Origin: Sulfurimonas sp.
Lineage (GTDB): Bacteria; Campylobacterota; Campylobacteria; Campylobacterales; Sulfurimonadaceae
Length of the DNA: 64,000 bases
Direction: 5' to 3'
NCBI RefSeq assembly: GCF_029027585.1
Contig: NZ_CP093397.1
Span: 2,035,405 to 2,099,404, forward strand
Within the stretch, counting starts at the first letter, position 1. Each line of letters opens with the position of its first letter. The notes below the pieces were generated by a model. The model saw only the letters and a list, made by a program, of their open reading frames with translations. It was not told where the DNA came from and did not search any database. Of the stretch, positions 10,698 to 19,802 are shown in pieces. Both the position numbers and the translations under genes were made by a program.

Positions 10698-11910
10698 TCA
10701 TTTACTTCTTTGTTTTAGACTTATATCTTTAGCGCAAACATAAGCACTAGCCCAAGCAAAGGCAAAGTTATAACCACCTCTTTTTCCAAGAACATCAAGA
10801 ACTTCTCCACAAAAGTAAAGATTTTTCTTTTTTAAAGATTCCATAGTTTTAGGGTTGATCTCGTTTGTATCAACTCCCCCTCCACTTACTTCTGCATGAC
10901 GAAAACCGTGAGTATCATTTACTTCAAAACGCCAGTTTAGCATCTCATTTACCAGTTTTTTACTCTCTTTAGTAGTGATATGTTTTGCTTTGGCATCTAT
11001 GTTGATGTTTAAACTTTGAAGTATGCCTTTAGCAATTTTAAGAGGAACTAAACCAACTAAGATATCTACAACAAAAAAGTTTGGCATCTTTTGACTTAAT
11101 TTTAATATGTGAGAAGATAATTTTTGAGCATTAAAAGATGGAAGAAGATTTATGCTTATATCAACCTTATTATACTCCATCAAAGCTACACTTACTCTTT
11201 GAGAAATATCTAAAATTGCAAAACCAGAAACACCATAAGAGGTAAATTAAAATATCTCCAGAAGTTGAAATATCTTTTTTGTTATTTATAAGTAAAGTAA
11301 CTTCGCCAAATGTTTTAACACCACTCATTTTGTGAGCGATAGCTGAGTTTAGATGCAGTTGAACTAAAGATGGATAGGTATCAACAATGTTGTGTCCAAA
11401 CTCTTTTGCAAACTTATAACCATCATCATTACCACCTAGATGCTCGGCTGCTTGTGAACCAGTAGCTATGACAACAGAGTCATACTCTTTACATATTTTT
11501 TGGATATCGGTTACTTTTTTATCTGTAAATATTTTAACACCAAGATTAGTTGCTGACTTAAGAAGAAGGGATAGAACACTTTTTGATTCGTTACTTAGAG
11601 GATAGCATCTACCATCATCTTTTTCCTCAAGTAAAAGACCGATACTAGAGGCAAAATCACTAAATTCTTTAAAACCAAAACTCTTTAGAGCATCTAAGGT
11701 AAAGGAAGGATTTTCTCCAAAATAATCTTTTGTGTTTAAGTTTTTATTTGTGATGTTACAGCGACCATTTCCAGAAACTAAAATCTTTTTGCCACATTTG
11801 GTATTTTGCTCATAGATAGAAACATCACAAGAGTTTTTCGCACAAAAGATTGCACAAAGAAGTCCAGATGCTCCACCACCTATGATGGCAACTTTTTTAT
11901 TCATTGTCAT
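10698..11910 (-). pseudogene. BaiN/HI0933-type NAD(P)/FAD-dependent oxidoreductase, frameshifted
   Basis: The first frame (11910 to about 11240) has the dinucleotide-binding start KVAIIGGGASGLLCAIF, the family motif GKKILVSGNGRCNITN and VIATGSQAAEHLGGNDDGY. The second frame, down to 10698, has the family C-terminus: FRHAEVSGGGVDTNEI, NLYFCGEVLDVLGKRGGYNF and AFAWASAYVCAKDI. Near 11240 the text reads TTAATTTACC where TTATTTACC would give the expected FTSYGVSGFAILDISQR, so one extra A breaks the gene. A full product would be about 400 residues. Family substrates are poorly known. It begins overlapping the end of the small secreted-protein gene. Confidence 0.82.
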
Positions 11911-12337
11911 CTTTATAAGCTTCTATGAACTCTGAGAGCAAGAAGTTTATAGATTCGAGTGTATCTACATAAGGTTCCTCCGAATCTATAAAATCATTTG
12001 CTACATAGGTAAAAGCAAAACTTTTTATGTTTCCTTTACGAAGCGTTTGCACATCTTCTCCTAAAGCTATCTGGACATAAATTACTTGTGATTCATCAAC
12101 TTCAATAGCTTCTATTTTAAGCATAAAAGTAGTTGGGTCAGTGTTATCAAAGCTAAAGCCTGCTTTTTGAAGTTTAGCATGAAGAAGCTTTTTTATTTCA
12201 TCTTTTTGTTTAACACTTAGATAATCTACTTTTAAAGAGGTATATATTTTTAAAGAACCAAGATTATCGAGAGTGAAAAAAGATGCACTAAAGAGCGAAC
12301 TATAAGTGATAAGTGAGATAAAAAGTAACTTAAACAT
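11897..12337 (-). CDS. Small exported protein, copy 1 of a duplicated pair
   Basis: A 146-residue protein of unknown function with a cleavable-type signal peptide (LLFISLITYSSLFSA) and a mostly soluble remainder. It is a paralogue of the product of 12790-13227: both share the S(F/Y)F(T/S)LD start, the KAGF-F core, ALGEDV, FAFTY, the EPY-TL(E/D)-IN segment and an identical KDDNE end. It starts at the stop of the thioredoxin-like gene upstream, so each copy is translationally tied to its own thioredoxin-like partner. It has no Cys and no recognised domain. Confidence 0.75.
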   Translation of the reverse strand: MFKLLFISLITYSSLFSASFFTLDNLGSLKIYTSLKVDYLSVKQKDEIKKLLHAKLQKAGFSFDNTDPTTFMLKIEAIEVDESQVIYVQIALGEDVQTLRKGNIKSFAFTYVANDFIDSEEPYVDTLESINFLLSEFIEAYKDDNE

Positions 12338-12771
12338 TATTTCTGTACTTTGTTAAAAGCTTTTAAAGCTGTGTCTATCTCTTGGATAAAATCATCTTTT
12401 TTCATATAACCTAAAGCCTCATAAATTCTTTTATTTGTTTTTGGATTTATAAATATGATAGTTGGAACCTGTTTTGAGTAAAACTTTGCTGGGTACTTCC
12501 CTTTGTCTTTGTTTTTGTTGATTATGATTGGAATAAGATTGTTTTTTACTTTATTTTTAATCAAATTAGAACTTAAAGCTTTCCTCTCAAACTTTTTACA
12601 CCAAGGACAAAAGTCGCTGACTACAACTAACATTATTAATTTATTTTGTTTTTTTGCTATTTTTAAAGAGCTGTTGTAATCTCTAGAATATTTAACTTTA
12701 GATGCAAACTCATCTATTTGAGCAGATAGAGCCAAGGTTGAGATTAAAAGTAATGAAATAAATATTTTCAT
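12337..12771 (-). CDS. Periplasmic thioredoxin-like protein (CPWC), copy 1
   Basis: A 144-residue protein with a signal peptide (IFISLLLISTLALSA) and a thioredoxin fold of the Thioredoxin_7/DUF255 type: VVVSDFCPWCKKFERKAL carries the CPWC active site, VPTIIFINP the cis-proline loop and GYMKKDDF the family C-terminus. It should act in the periplasm as a disulfide reductant or isomerase for a partner. Its stop touches the start of the small exported protein, which is a plausible substrate or partner although that protein has no Cys. It is paralogous to the gene at 13224-13672. Confidence 0.85.
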   Translation of the reverse strand: MKIFISLLLISTLALSAQIDEFASKVKYSRDYNSSLKIAKKQNKLIMLVVVSDFCPWCKKFERKALSSNLIKNKVKNNLIPIIINKNKDKGKYPAKFYSKQVPTIIFINPKTNKRIYEALGYMKKDDFIQEIDTALKAFNKVQK

Positions 12772-12789
12772 GTTTATTATCCTTAATTA

Positions 12790-13227
12790 TTACTCATTAT
12801 CATCTTTATGAGCATTTATAAATTTTGAAATTAAACTGTTAATAGCATCTAGAGTTTCTTCATAAGGTTCATCTGCTTCTATTAAATCATCTGTATAGTA
12901 AGTAAAAGCAAAGATATCTATCTCATCTTTTCTAGATGCCAAAACATCTTCTCCAAGAGCGATACTAATATGTACAACTTCGCCATCTTCTATTTCAATA
13001 GATTTTATTTTAATAATAAAAGCAGCAGAATCAACTTCTCCAAATTTAAAACCAGCTTTTTTTAGCTTACTAATTATATCTTTTTTTAGAGTATCTTTTT
13101 GTTTTTCATCCATAAACTCTACTTTATTAGACATGTGTAGATGCAAAGAGTTGACATCATCAAGTGAAAAGTAAGTTGCGCTAAAAAGTGTACTAAATGT
13201 AAAAAGAAGTGTTGCTAAAAATTTCAC
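12790..13227 (-). CDS. Small exported protein, copy 2 of a duplicated pair
   Basis: This 145-residue paralogue of the 11897-12337 product has its own signal peptide (ATLLFTFSTLFSA). Roughly half the positions match by eye, including the KAGFKFGEVDSAAF core, IALGEDV, FAFTY and the identical KDDNE end. The ATG overlaps the stop of the upstream thioredoxin-like gene by 4 nt. The function is unknown; the conserved pairing with a CPWC protein suggests that the two work together in the envelope. Confidence 0.75.
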   Translation of the reverse strand: MKFLATLLFTFSTLFSATYFSLDDVNSLHLHMSNKVEFMDEKQKDTLKKDIISKLKKAGFKFGEVDSAAFIIKIKSIEIEDGEVVHISIALGEDVLASRKDEIDIFAFTYYTDDLIEADEPYEETLDAINSLISKFINAHKDDNE

Positions 13228-13672
13228 AGCTTATTCTTTTTATATTTATAAGTATATGTTTTTTTTGCTTCATTCATCATCTGTGCGAAAGTATCTTTTT
13301 TTGCATAGCCTAAGACTCTTAAAACCTTTTCTTCAGTTTTTGGGTTTATGAAGTAAACTGTTGGAAGTAGTTTAGTGTGAAACTCTTTTGGAAATTTATC
13401 CTTATCTCTTTTGTTGTCAACAACAACAGCAATAAAATCTTTTTTAACTTTTTTTCTTATGAGAGAAGATTTTAATGCTTTTCTTTCAAACTTTTTACAC
13501 CAAGGGCAGTAATCGCCAACTACTACAAGCATGATGAGCTTATTCTGTTTTTTTTGCTATTTTTAAAGCAGCGTTATAATCTCTTAAGTAGCCAACTTCT
13601 AAAGCAAATTTGTCGATTTTTTGCGGCATTTGCTAGAGTAAATAATAGTAGTAAGGTTATAAGTATTTTCAT
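13224..13672 (-). pseudogene. Periplasmic thioredoxin-like protein (CPWC), copy 2, with two frameshifts
   Basis: Starting at the ATG at 13672 (AAAGAGAA upstream), the signal peptide ILITLLLLFTLANA is followed by an extra A in an A-run near 13620, then IDKFALEVGYLRDYNAALKI, then a second extra A at about 13551. From there the frame MLVVVGDYCPWCKKFERKAL is open to the stop. The paralogue at 12337-12771 has a run of 7 T at the matching place (plus strand) where this copy has 8, which shows directly that the run grew by one. Without the two extra bases the product would match copy 1 along its length. Confidence 0.8.
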
Positions 13673-13731
13673 CCGTTCTCTTTAAAATGTGATAGTGTAA
13701 TATTAACACAATATATATTAAAATATGTAGT

Positions 13732-15936
13732 TTAAAGAGTGATTATTTTAGCTCCAAATCCGCCAAGGTGTTGTGGTGCATCATCAAATTTTTTAACTCT
13801 AGGGTGAGCAATCAAAAAGTTTTTAACTGCATAAGATAGTTTTCCAGTTCCTATGCCATGGTAAACTATAACCTCGTCCCAACCAGATATAAGCGCATCT
13901 GAGAGAAACTTATCTAAAACTTCTGTTGCTTCATCTGCTCTGAGTCCATGAAGGTCACATTTTAAACCAGCTTTTTTTTCTACATTTAGTTTGATGTTTG
14001 TAGTTGGTTTTTGTTTTATGATTTTTGTTGGTTTTAAGTGTTGAGTTTTAACTCTAACTCTCATTCCTTCTATTTCAATAGTTGCATCTTTTTTATCTCT
14101 CATTGAGATAATGACGCCTTTTTTAGAGTGATATTTTACTTCTTGACCTACTCTAAAGTTGATTTCTCTTATCTCTTTTGCTTTGTCCTCTTGGGGCAGT
14201 TTTTTATTTGCTTTGTCCATTGCACGATGTATAGCTTTGGTATCTCCAGCTTTTGCAGCGATTTTTGCTTCGTTTATCGCAACGGCATAATTGTTTTTTA
14301 AAGTACTTTTTTGCTCATTTAATTCTAAAAATATACTTTCTTTTAGTTGTTTTAGGTCTAACTCTTTAAGTCTTATGCTTTCAAGTTTATCATCCACTTT
14401 TTTATGCTTTTGTTTTAACTCTCTTTCTAACTGTGAGCCTCTTTCTATAAGAAGATTCAACTTTTCACTATTGTCACCATATACACTTTTTGCTTCTTTT
14501 ACAAGAGTGTTTGAGATGCCATATCTACTTGCAGTTTCAAAGGCATAACTTTTACCGATGATGCCTTGCATAAACTCATAGGTAGGAACTCTTAACTCTT
14601 CATCATAAAGAGCTGCCATAAGTTCTACATCATCTCTATCTGCCATAAGAGCGGCAAGACGCTTGTGATGTGTTGTGACTACAACCTTTTGACCTCTTTT
14701 TATTAGGTCATCAAGTATAACTTTAAATAGTGCCGCTGCCTCGTCACTATCTGTTCCGAGTTCTATTTCATCTATGCCAACTAGGGCAGATTTAAACTCA
14801 AAGATGCGAGAAAACTCTTGCATCCTACCAGCAAAAGTAGAGATGTCATTTTTAACATTTTGTGGGTCGTCTATGATTGCAAGGATATTTTTAAATGAGC
14901 CGATGTGAGATTTATTTTCATTTATACCCATAGGGATAATATATTTAGCCATAAATGAAGCCGCTAAGATAGACTTTAAAAGCATAGTCTTACCACCAGC
15001 ATTTACTCCAGTAACCATAAGAATATTTTTACTAAAGTCAACTATAACTGGTTTTGGTTTGTGAAGGGCAGGGTGTATAAAGTTGTGTAAAACTATTTTA
15101 GAATCTTTTTTTGACTTTATAAGTTGAAGGTTTTTACTTCTTGCAAAAAGAACTCTTGCCTGATAGTTGTCAAATTTAGTAAACTCTTTATCTATAAAGC
15201 TTATAAATGCTTGTAATTCACCTAATTTTGTAGAAAACTCTTTAGCATAAGTGTAGAAAATCGCTTCTCTTTCTTGTTGTATAAAGCGTATTTGTTCTTT
15301 TGCCTTTAAGATAGAATCAGGTGAAACATAAAAAAATCCCGCGGTACTTCTTCCAAGTAAAGCACCTTTTAACACATGGTTGAACCCTCCACGCACTAAA
15401 AGACACTCTTCATTATTTATTAAGTGAACCTGAGTATCTACTAAGTAAGAACTTAGTTTTGGACTTGACATCATTCTTTTAAGTGAGCCACTCATGTTGT
15501 TTTTATGTTCTTGAATCCTTTTGCTTAATCCAAAAAGTGTTTCATCAAGATTTTCTTCAAATCTTCCATCTGCTGTAAAGTATTTTTCCACTTCTGTGAA
15601 CTTTGCATCAACTACAAACTTACTCATCCACTCTCCGATGATTCCATCTAGTTCACGTTTTTTAAAGTAACGAAAATATCTTACAATTTTAATAATCTCA
15701 AATATTTGCTCAAATCTTAAAACACCACGCTTTTTTAGATGCCCTTTAATATTTGTAAAATCTGCTACTTTTGGAGGTGCTTTAAACTCTACCTTATCAA
15801 GTGCTTTTATAAAACGAAAATGAAGTTCTTGGTCACCTTCAATAAAAAGGCTACTATCACGCGAGAAAAAGCTTTTAAATTGTTCTATATGCTCATTTAA
15901 GTCAAGTTGGGTTATCAGTAAGTCTAGTTTAGACAA
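13732..15936 (-). CDS. mutS2: MutS2 family ATPase/endonuclease
   Basis: A 734-residue cytoplasmic protein. The MutS-type ATPase core has Walker A GVNAGGKTMLLKS, Walker B GIDEIELGTDSDEAAAL and the VVTTHHKRLAALMA switch. A long coiled coil follows (residues about 490-560), and the C-terminus is an Smr domain (KCDLHGLRADEATEVLDKFL, then VYHGIGTGKLSYAVKNFL). It lacks the mismatch-binding N-terminal domain, as expected for MutS2, which acts against homologous recombination or on collided ribosomes rather than in mismatch repair. The gene is intact and lies 4 nt downstream of the small membrane-protein gene. Confidence 0.95.
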   Translation of the reverse strand: MSKLDLLITQLDLNEHIEQFKSFFSRDSSLFIEGDQELHFRFIKALDKVEFKAPPKVADFTNIKGHLKKRGVLRFEQIFEIIKIVRYFRYFKKRELDGIIGEWMSKFVVDAKFTEVEKYFTADGRFEENLDETLFGLSKRIQEHKNNMSGSLKRMMSSPKLSSYLVDTQVHLINNEECLLVRGGFNHVLKGALLGRSTAGFFYVSPDSILKAKEQIRFIQQEREAIFYTYAKEFSTKLGELQAFISFIDKEFTKFDNYQARVLFARSKNLQLIKSKKDSKIVLHNFIHPALHKPKPVIVDFSKNILMVTGVNAGGKTMLLKSILAASFMAKYIIPMGINENKSHIGSFKNILAIIDDPQNVKNDISTFAGRMQEFSRIFEFKSALVGIDEIELGTDSDEAAALFKVILDDLIKRGQKVVVTTHHKRLAALMADRDDVELMAALYDEELRVPTYEFMQGIIGKSYAFETASRYGISNTLVKEAKSVYGDNSEKLNLLIERGSQLERELKQKHKKVDDKLESIRLKELDLKQLKESIFLELNEQKSTLKNNYAVAINEAKIAAKAGDTKAIHRAMDKANKKLPQEDKAKEIREINFRVGQEVKYHSKKGVIISMRDKKDATIEIEGMRVRVKTQHLKPTKIIKQKPTTNIKLNVEKKAGLKCDLHGLRADEATEVLDKFLSDALISGWDEVIVYHGIGTGKLSYAVKNFLIAHPRVKKFDDAPQHLGGFGAKIITL

Positions 15937-15940
15937 TTAA

Positions 15941-16270
15941 CTACTCACAACTAGAAGCGCTAATCATCTGTCCATAGTTTTGAGTGTTTTCTTTCCCAAT
16001 GAAAGTGTATGTTCCGATGCTTATAGTGTAGTTTTTGTTATCTACATCGATGCCATTACATTTTACGGTTTTGTTTTGATTAAATTTCATTACAACGGTT
16101 AACATTTTATCTCTTTGAGAATTGCTATATGTGTTAAATGAGATAGCACTTAGAACAACTGCTAAAATAACAATAGTAATAAGCATTTTTTGTTTTTTTG
16201 TAAGTTCTGTAAAATAGTGTAGGGCTAAAAAGAAAAACCCTACTATTACTAGTCCTGCAATATAAGCCAT
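15941..16270 (-). CDS. Small two-helix membrane protein, unknown
   Basis: A 109-residue protein not assigned to a family. Two hydrophobic segments (about residues 4-20 and 28-45) form a hairpin in the membrane, followed by a soluble domain of about 60 residues with two cysteines (KCNGIDV and ASSCE) that could form a disulfide if exported. It lies between murC (1 nt spacing) and mutS2 (4 nt spacing), so it is part of their transcript. Its position next to murC is the only hint of an envelope role. Confidence 0.6.
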   Translation of the reverse strand: MAYIAGLVIVGFFFLALHYFTELTKKQKMLITIVILAVVLSAISFNTYSNSQRDKMLTVVMKFNQNKTVKCNGIDVDNKNYTISIGTYTFIGKENTQNYGQMISASSCE

Positions 16271-16271
16271 A

Positions 16272-17585
16272 CTAACCTGTTCCTCTTATTTGATAAGTTA
16301 TATCTCCCGCACCAAAGCCTATGATAAGACCTTTGTCAAGAGTTTTTAAATTTTCTTTGTCTTTTATGATTGTAATTGTATTGTTTGCTCTTTTTATAGT
16401 ATCTGCCATTGTTAAGTTGTATTGTTTAAATTTTTCTTTAAAGTCAATCTCTCTAGTTGCTTCTCCAGCAGACCAAACAGGTAAGATAATAAGTTCTTGT
16501 ACACCTTCAAAACATTTGATAAATGCATCAAGATTATCAATAGTTCTTGAGTATTTATGTGGTTGCCAAATAGCTGTAATCTTATCAAAACCTTTAAGAT
16601 TTGCATACTCTTTTACAGACTCAAAAGTTGCTTTTATCTCTGTTGGGTGATGTCCATAATCATCAATGATTACGCTTCCATCTTCTGCTCCAACTATGTC
16701 AAAGCGTTTTTTAATACCTTTGAAAGTTAAAAGTTTTTCTCTTATAACTTCTATATCCATAGACTCTTTTGCTGCAAGTATTGCTAAAGCCGCATCTAGG
16801 GCTATATGTTTTCCAAAGCCCCACACTTTAAATGAGCCTAAATCTCTTAGGGTAAATTTTGTATGTGGCTCATCATCTACTAAAACAAAATCAATATTTG
16901 TGATATCTTTGCTAGGGTAAAGCCAATTTGCTTCAACATCATCTATTAGGGTTGCTAAAAATGGGTCTTCTGCATTTAAAACACGATAAGGAGCTGATTT
17001 TATAAATGTTTTGTATGAATCATAAAAACGCTCATAATTATAATCATAATATTCCATATGCTCAGGTTCAGCATTGATAACTATTGCACAATGAGGATTT
17101 GAGTTGATAAAACTTCCATCACTTTCATCAGCTTCAAATAGCAACACATCACTTAGTTCGTCATATCTTACATTTGAGCCAAATGCTTTAGACTCTGCAC
17201 CGATAATAGCTGAGCCGTCCATGATAGCGGTTAGTATAGCTGTTGTAGTGCTTTTACCGTGAGCACCTGCAACAGAGTAAACCTTAGCCGTGTCTAAGAT
17301 TTGAAGCAATGCCTCGCGACGAGCTAAAACTTTTATGCCTTTAGCTTTTGCTGCTACTATTTCTGGATTGTCAGGACGAATGATAGCTGAGTGAATAACT
17401 AAATCTTGAGAGTTTATAGCATCCCCGCTATGAGGAACTGTAACTTCGATACCTAAATCACGAAGTTTTTTTGTAATTACAGTATCTGAAATATCTGAAC
17501 CACTAATATTATGACCTTTAAAGTGCATATATTGTGCTAGTCCTGAAATACCAATCCCACCGATTCCAATAAAATGAATTCTCAT
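16272..17585 (-). CDS. murC: UDP-N-acetylmuramate--L-alanine ligase
   Basis: Cytoplasmic Mur ligase that adds L-alanine to UDP-MurNAc in peptidoglycan synthesis. The N-terminal motif is HFIGIGGIGISGLAQYM, the ATP-binding loop is GAHGKSTTTA, the central domain has EADESDGSF, and the C-terminal domain has IDDYGHHPTEI and IWQPHKYSRT. At 437 residues it is complete. The start overlaps the end of the upstream 170-residue protein gene by 4 nt. Confidence 0.97.
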   Translation of the reverse strand: MRIHFIGIGGIGISGLAQYMHFKGHNISGSDISDTVITKKLRDLGIEVTVPHSGDAINSQDLVIHSAIIRPDNPEIVAAKAKGIKVLARREALLQILDTAKVYSVAGAHGKSTTTAILTAIMDGSAIIGAESKAFGSNVRYDELSDVLLFEADESDGSFINSNPHCAIVINAEPEHMEYYDYNYERFYDSYKTFIKSAPYRVLNAEDPFLATLIDDVEANWLYPSKDITNIDFVLVDDEPHTKFTLRDLGSFKVWGFGKHIALDAALAILAAKESMDIEVIREKLLTFKGIKKRFDIVGAEDGSVIIDDYGHHPTEIKATFESVKEYANLKGFDKITAIWQPHKYSRTIDNLDAFIKCFEGVQELIILPVWSAGEATREIDFKEKFKQYNLTMADTIKRANNTITIIKDKENLKTLDKGLIIGFGAGDITYQIRGTG

Positions 17586-18094
17586 ACTTGCTCTCCCTTT
17601 ATTTGGGACTTATCAAGCAATTTTTGTGCCTCTTTTGTAAAAGCACTTATGTAAAATGTACCTGCGTTTTGAGTTGCATCCATATCTGCAAGCTTATCCA
17701 TAAAATCGTCTAAAGATAGATTTTCTTTAGACGCTATCCAGTGGAACTTTAAAGCAGAAGAGAATTTTTCATCATTTGATAAACCACTAAGAACTTCAAA
17801 AAGAGCAGATGCATCTTTGATGTTGTTTGCGTGATAATACTCCATCGCATACTCATATAAAGCTCTTAGCGTTGCAAAATCTTGAACTTCATTTAGATCC
17901 ATTTTTCTTGGAGCCTCTAGGGCATCTGTTAATCTTTCTAGTGCCATATCTAAAATATTTGTATAAAAAGCACCAAGTGTATCTTCATCAAACATTTCAG
18001 ATGCTTTTTCTTCAAGAATATAAAGAGAAGCTATATCAGAATTTGTTTGTGCTTCTAGGATTTTACTTTTTAATTGGTCTGTATTAATTGGCAT
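17582..18094 (-). CDS. Conserved helical protein, unknown
   Basis: A 170-residue acidic, Ala- and Leu-rich protein with no signal peptide or membrane segment. The pattern is of repeated helical pairs (ALYEYAMEYYHANNIKDASALFEVL resembles one TPR unit), so it may be a small scaffold. It overlaps murC downstream by 4 nt and the dapC-type aminotransferase upstream by 11 nt. Both neighbours feed peptidoglycan synthesis (meso-DAP and MurNAc-Ala), which suggests a link but does not prove one. Confidence 0.55.
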   Translation of the reverse strand: MPINTDQLKSKILEAQTNSDIASLYILEEKASEMFDEDTLGAFYTNILDMALERLTDALEAPRKMDLNEVQDFATLRALYEYAMEYYHANNIKDASALFEVLSGLSNDEKFSSALKFHWIASKENLSLDDFMDKLADMDATQNAGTFYISAFTKEAQKLLDKSQIKGEQV

Positions 18095-19227
18095 CTAAAC
18101 ATTCCTTGATTCTTTTTAGAGCATTTCTTGTTTTATCTTCATTCTCAACTAAAGCGATTCTTATAAAACCTTTTCCTGGATTTTTACCATTAGCATCTGT
18201 TCTTGCTAAAAATTCACCAGGAAGAACTTTTACATTGTAATTTTGGTAAAGTTTTTTTGTAAATTCTATGGATTTATCAACTTTTAACCAGATATAAAAA
18301 GTTGCTTTTGGAATTTCTATTTTTAGTATTTCTTTTGCAATTTCAAAGTTCTTTTTATAAATTTCTCTTGATAGTTTCACATGTTCTTCATCACTCCAAG
18401 CAACTGCCGCTGCACTTTGAAGAGGAAGAGGAGAAGCACAACCGATATAAGTTCTGTACTTCATATACTCTTTTAATATGTTTTCATCTCCTGCTATAAA
18501 GCCTGAACGAAGACCTGGTGCAGATGAGCGTTTTGAGATAGAGTTTATGACTAAAATATTTTTAAAGTTTGTATTTCCAACATGCAACGATGCTTCAAGT
18601 AAAGAGTGGATTTTTTCACCAGTATACAGTTCGCTATAACACTCATCGTTTAGTAAAACAAAGTTATGTTTTAAACTTAAGTAAACCCATTCCCCAAGTT
18701 CATCAAGACTAAGTGTAGATGTTGTTGGGTTATTTGGAAAGTTTAAGATGACTAAATCACATTGTTTTAACTCATCTTCTTTGATTATTGGTTTAAAATT
18801 ATTACTAGCATCTAGATTTAGATAAATTGTTTTTGATTTTGTAGCAATCGCTGCACCTTCATAAATCTGATAAAAAGGATTTGGAAAAGCGATAGTTGAA
18901 TTTTCTTTGTCAAATAGTAAAAATTGAGGAAAGTTAAAAAGCACTTCACGAGTTCCAAAAGTAGGAATAATTTGTTCATCTTTTAAATCAACACCAAACC
19001 TTTTTTTGAAAAAAATCTATTTGAGCAGTTCTGAGTGATGTTTCACCAGAAGTTTTTGGATATTTTTTAAGTAAATCGGAGTTTTCGCTAAGAGCTTTTT
19101 GAATAAATTTAGGAGTTTCAAATTGCGGTTCACCTATAGTTAAAATAGAAGCATCATAGTTATTATTTATTTTTATATTTTTTAATAAATCGTTTAATTT
19201 TTCAAATGGATATGGTTGGAATATCAT
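18084..19227 (-). pseudogene. dapC: Class I/II aminotransferase, likely succinyldiaminopimelate transaminase, frameshifted
   Basis: The start (19227) gives a PLP aminotransferase N-terminus: ILTIGEPQFETPKFI and YPKTSGETSLRTAQIDFF. After an extra T in the T-run near 19010, the other frame gives RFGVDLKDEQIIPTFGTREV, then NPFYQIYEGAA, LNFPNNPTTSTLS, the PLP lysine in NSISKRSSAPGLRSGF and FIRIALVENEDKTRNAL. A continuous protein would be about 380 residues. In Campylobacterota this family member, near murC, is usually annotated as the DapC of lysine/meso-DAP synthesis. Since that step should be essential, the break is probably a consensus error. The exact substrate is inferred. Confidence 0.75.
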
Positions 19228-19322
19228 AGTGTTTAAGCCTTATTATAATCGCGTTATTATATCTTTAAAAGCATTAGAAGCACTTTAACGATATACTGTG
19301 TTGAAAATACAAGGATTTAAAT

Positions 19323-19802
19323 ATGAAAATAACAGTTTGTGTAGTCTTAGCACTTTTGCTAGTTGGCTGTAGTGAAGATGCGAAAAAAGAAGTAAAAAAG
19401 GTTGAAGTACAAAAAGTCGCTGAAGTTAAAGTTGCAGAAGTACAAAAAGTTGCTGAAGTTAAAATCGCTGAAGTAAAAACTGCTGTAACTCCACAAGCTG
19501 TTTTAGTTCAAAAAATAATGAAGCCTGCTCCTGAATCTGAGGTAAAAGAAGTAGTGGCATCTATAGATGCTGGGGCATTATATAAAAGTTGTTCAGCTTG
19601 TCATGGTGCAAATGGAGATAAACCAGCTCTTGGTAAGTCAAAGCTGATTCAAGGTTGGAGTGTAGTCCAAGTTACTGATTCATTAAATGGATATAAAGAT
19701 GGAACTTATGGTGGAGCTATGAAGAGCATCATGAAAGGTCAAGCATCTAAGTTAGATGATGGACAAATCAAAGCCCTTGGAGAGTATATTTCTAAGCTTT
19801 AG
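19323..19802 (+). CDS. Lipoprotein mono-heme cytochrome c
   Basis: A 159-residue protein with a lipoprotein signal (VVLALLLVGCSED), so it should be anchored by the Cys of LLVGC and face the periplasm. A low-complexity linker of KVAEV repeats (residues about 25-60) is followed by a small class I cytochrome c domain with the heme motif CSACH and the distal region MKSIMKGQASKLDDGQIKALGEYI. It is a likely electron carrier between respiratory complexes. It is transcribed alone, divergent from the dapC-type gene, and its 3' end overlaps the convergent ThiF-type gene by 11 nt. Confidence 0.88.
   Translation: MKITVCVVLALLLVGCSEDAKKEVKKVEVQKVAEVKVAEVQKVAEVKIAEVKTAVTPQAVLVQKIMKPAPESEVKEVVASIDAGALYKSCSACHGANGDKPALGKSKLIQGWSVVQVTDSLNGYKDGTYGGAMKSIMKGQASKLDDGQIKALGEYISKL

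Noticed and set aside
10668..10715. Tail of a sensor histidine kinase (NDEDGTMVKFKL) just before the response regulator
   Set aside because: Only about 16 codons are open before an in-frame stop, and they overlap the end of the BaiN-type gene. Too short to support a gene or a relic.
19380..19490. Repeat array in the cytochrome gene as a mobile or CRISPR-like repeat
   Set aside because: The GTTGCTGAAGTT-like repeats are in frame and encode a KVAEV linker; they are protein low complexity.
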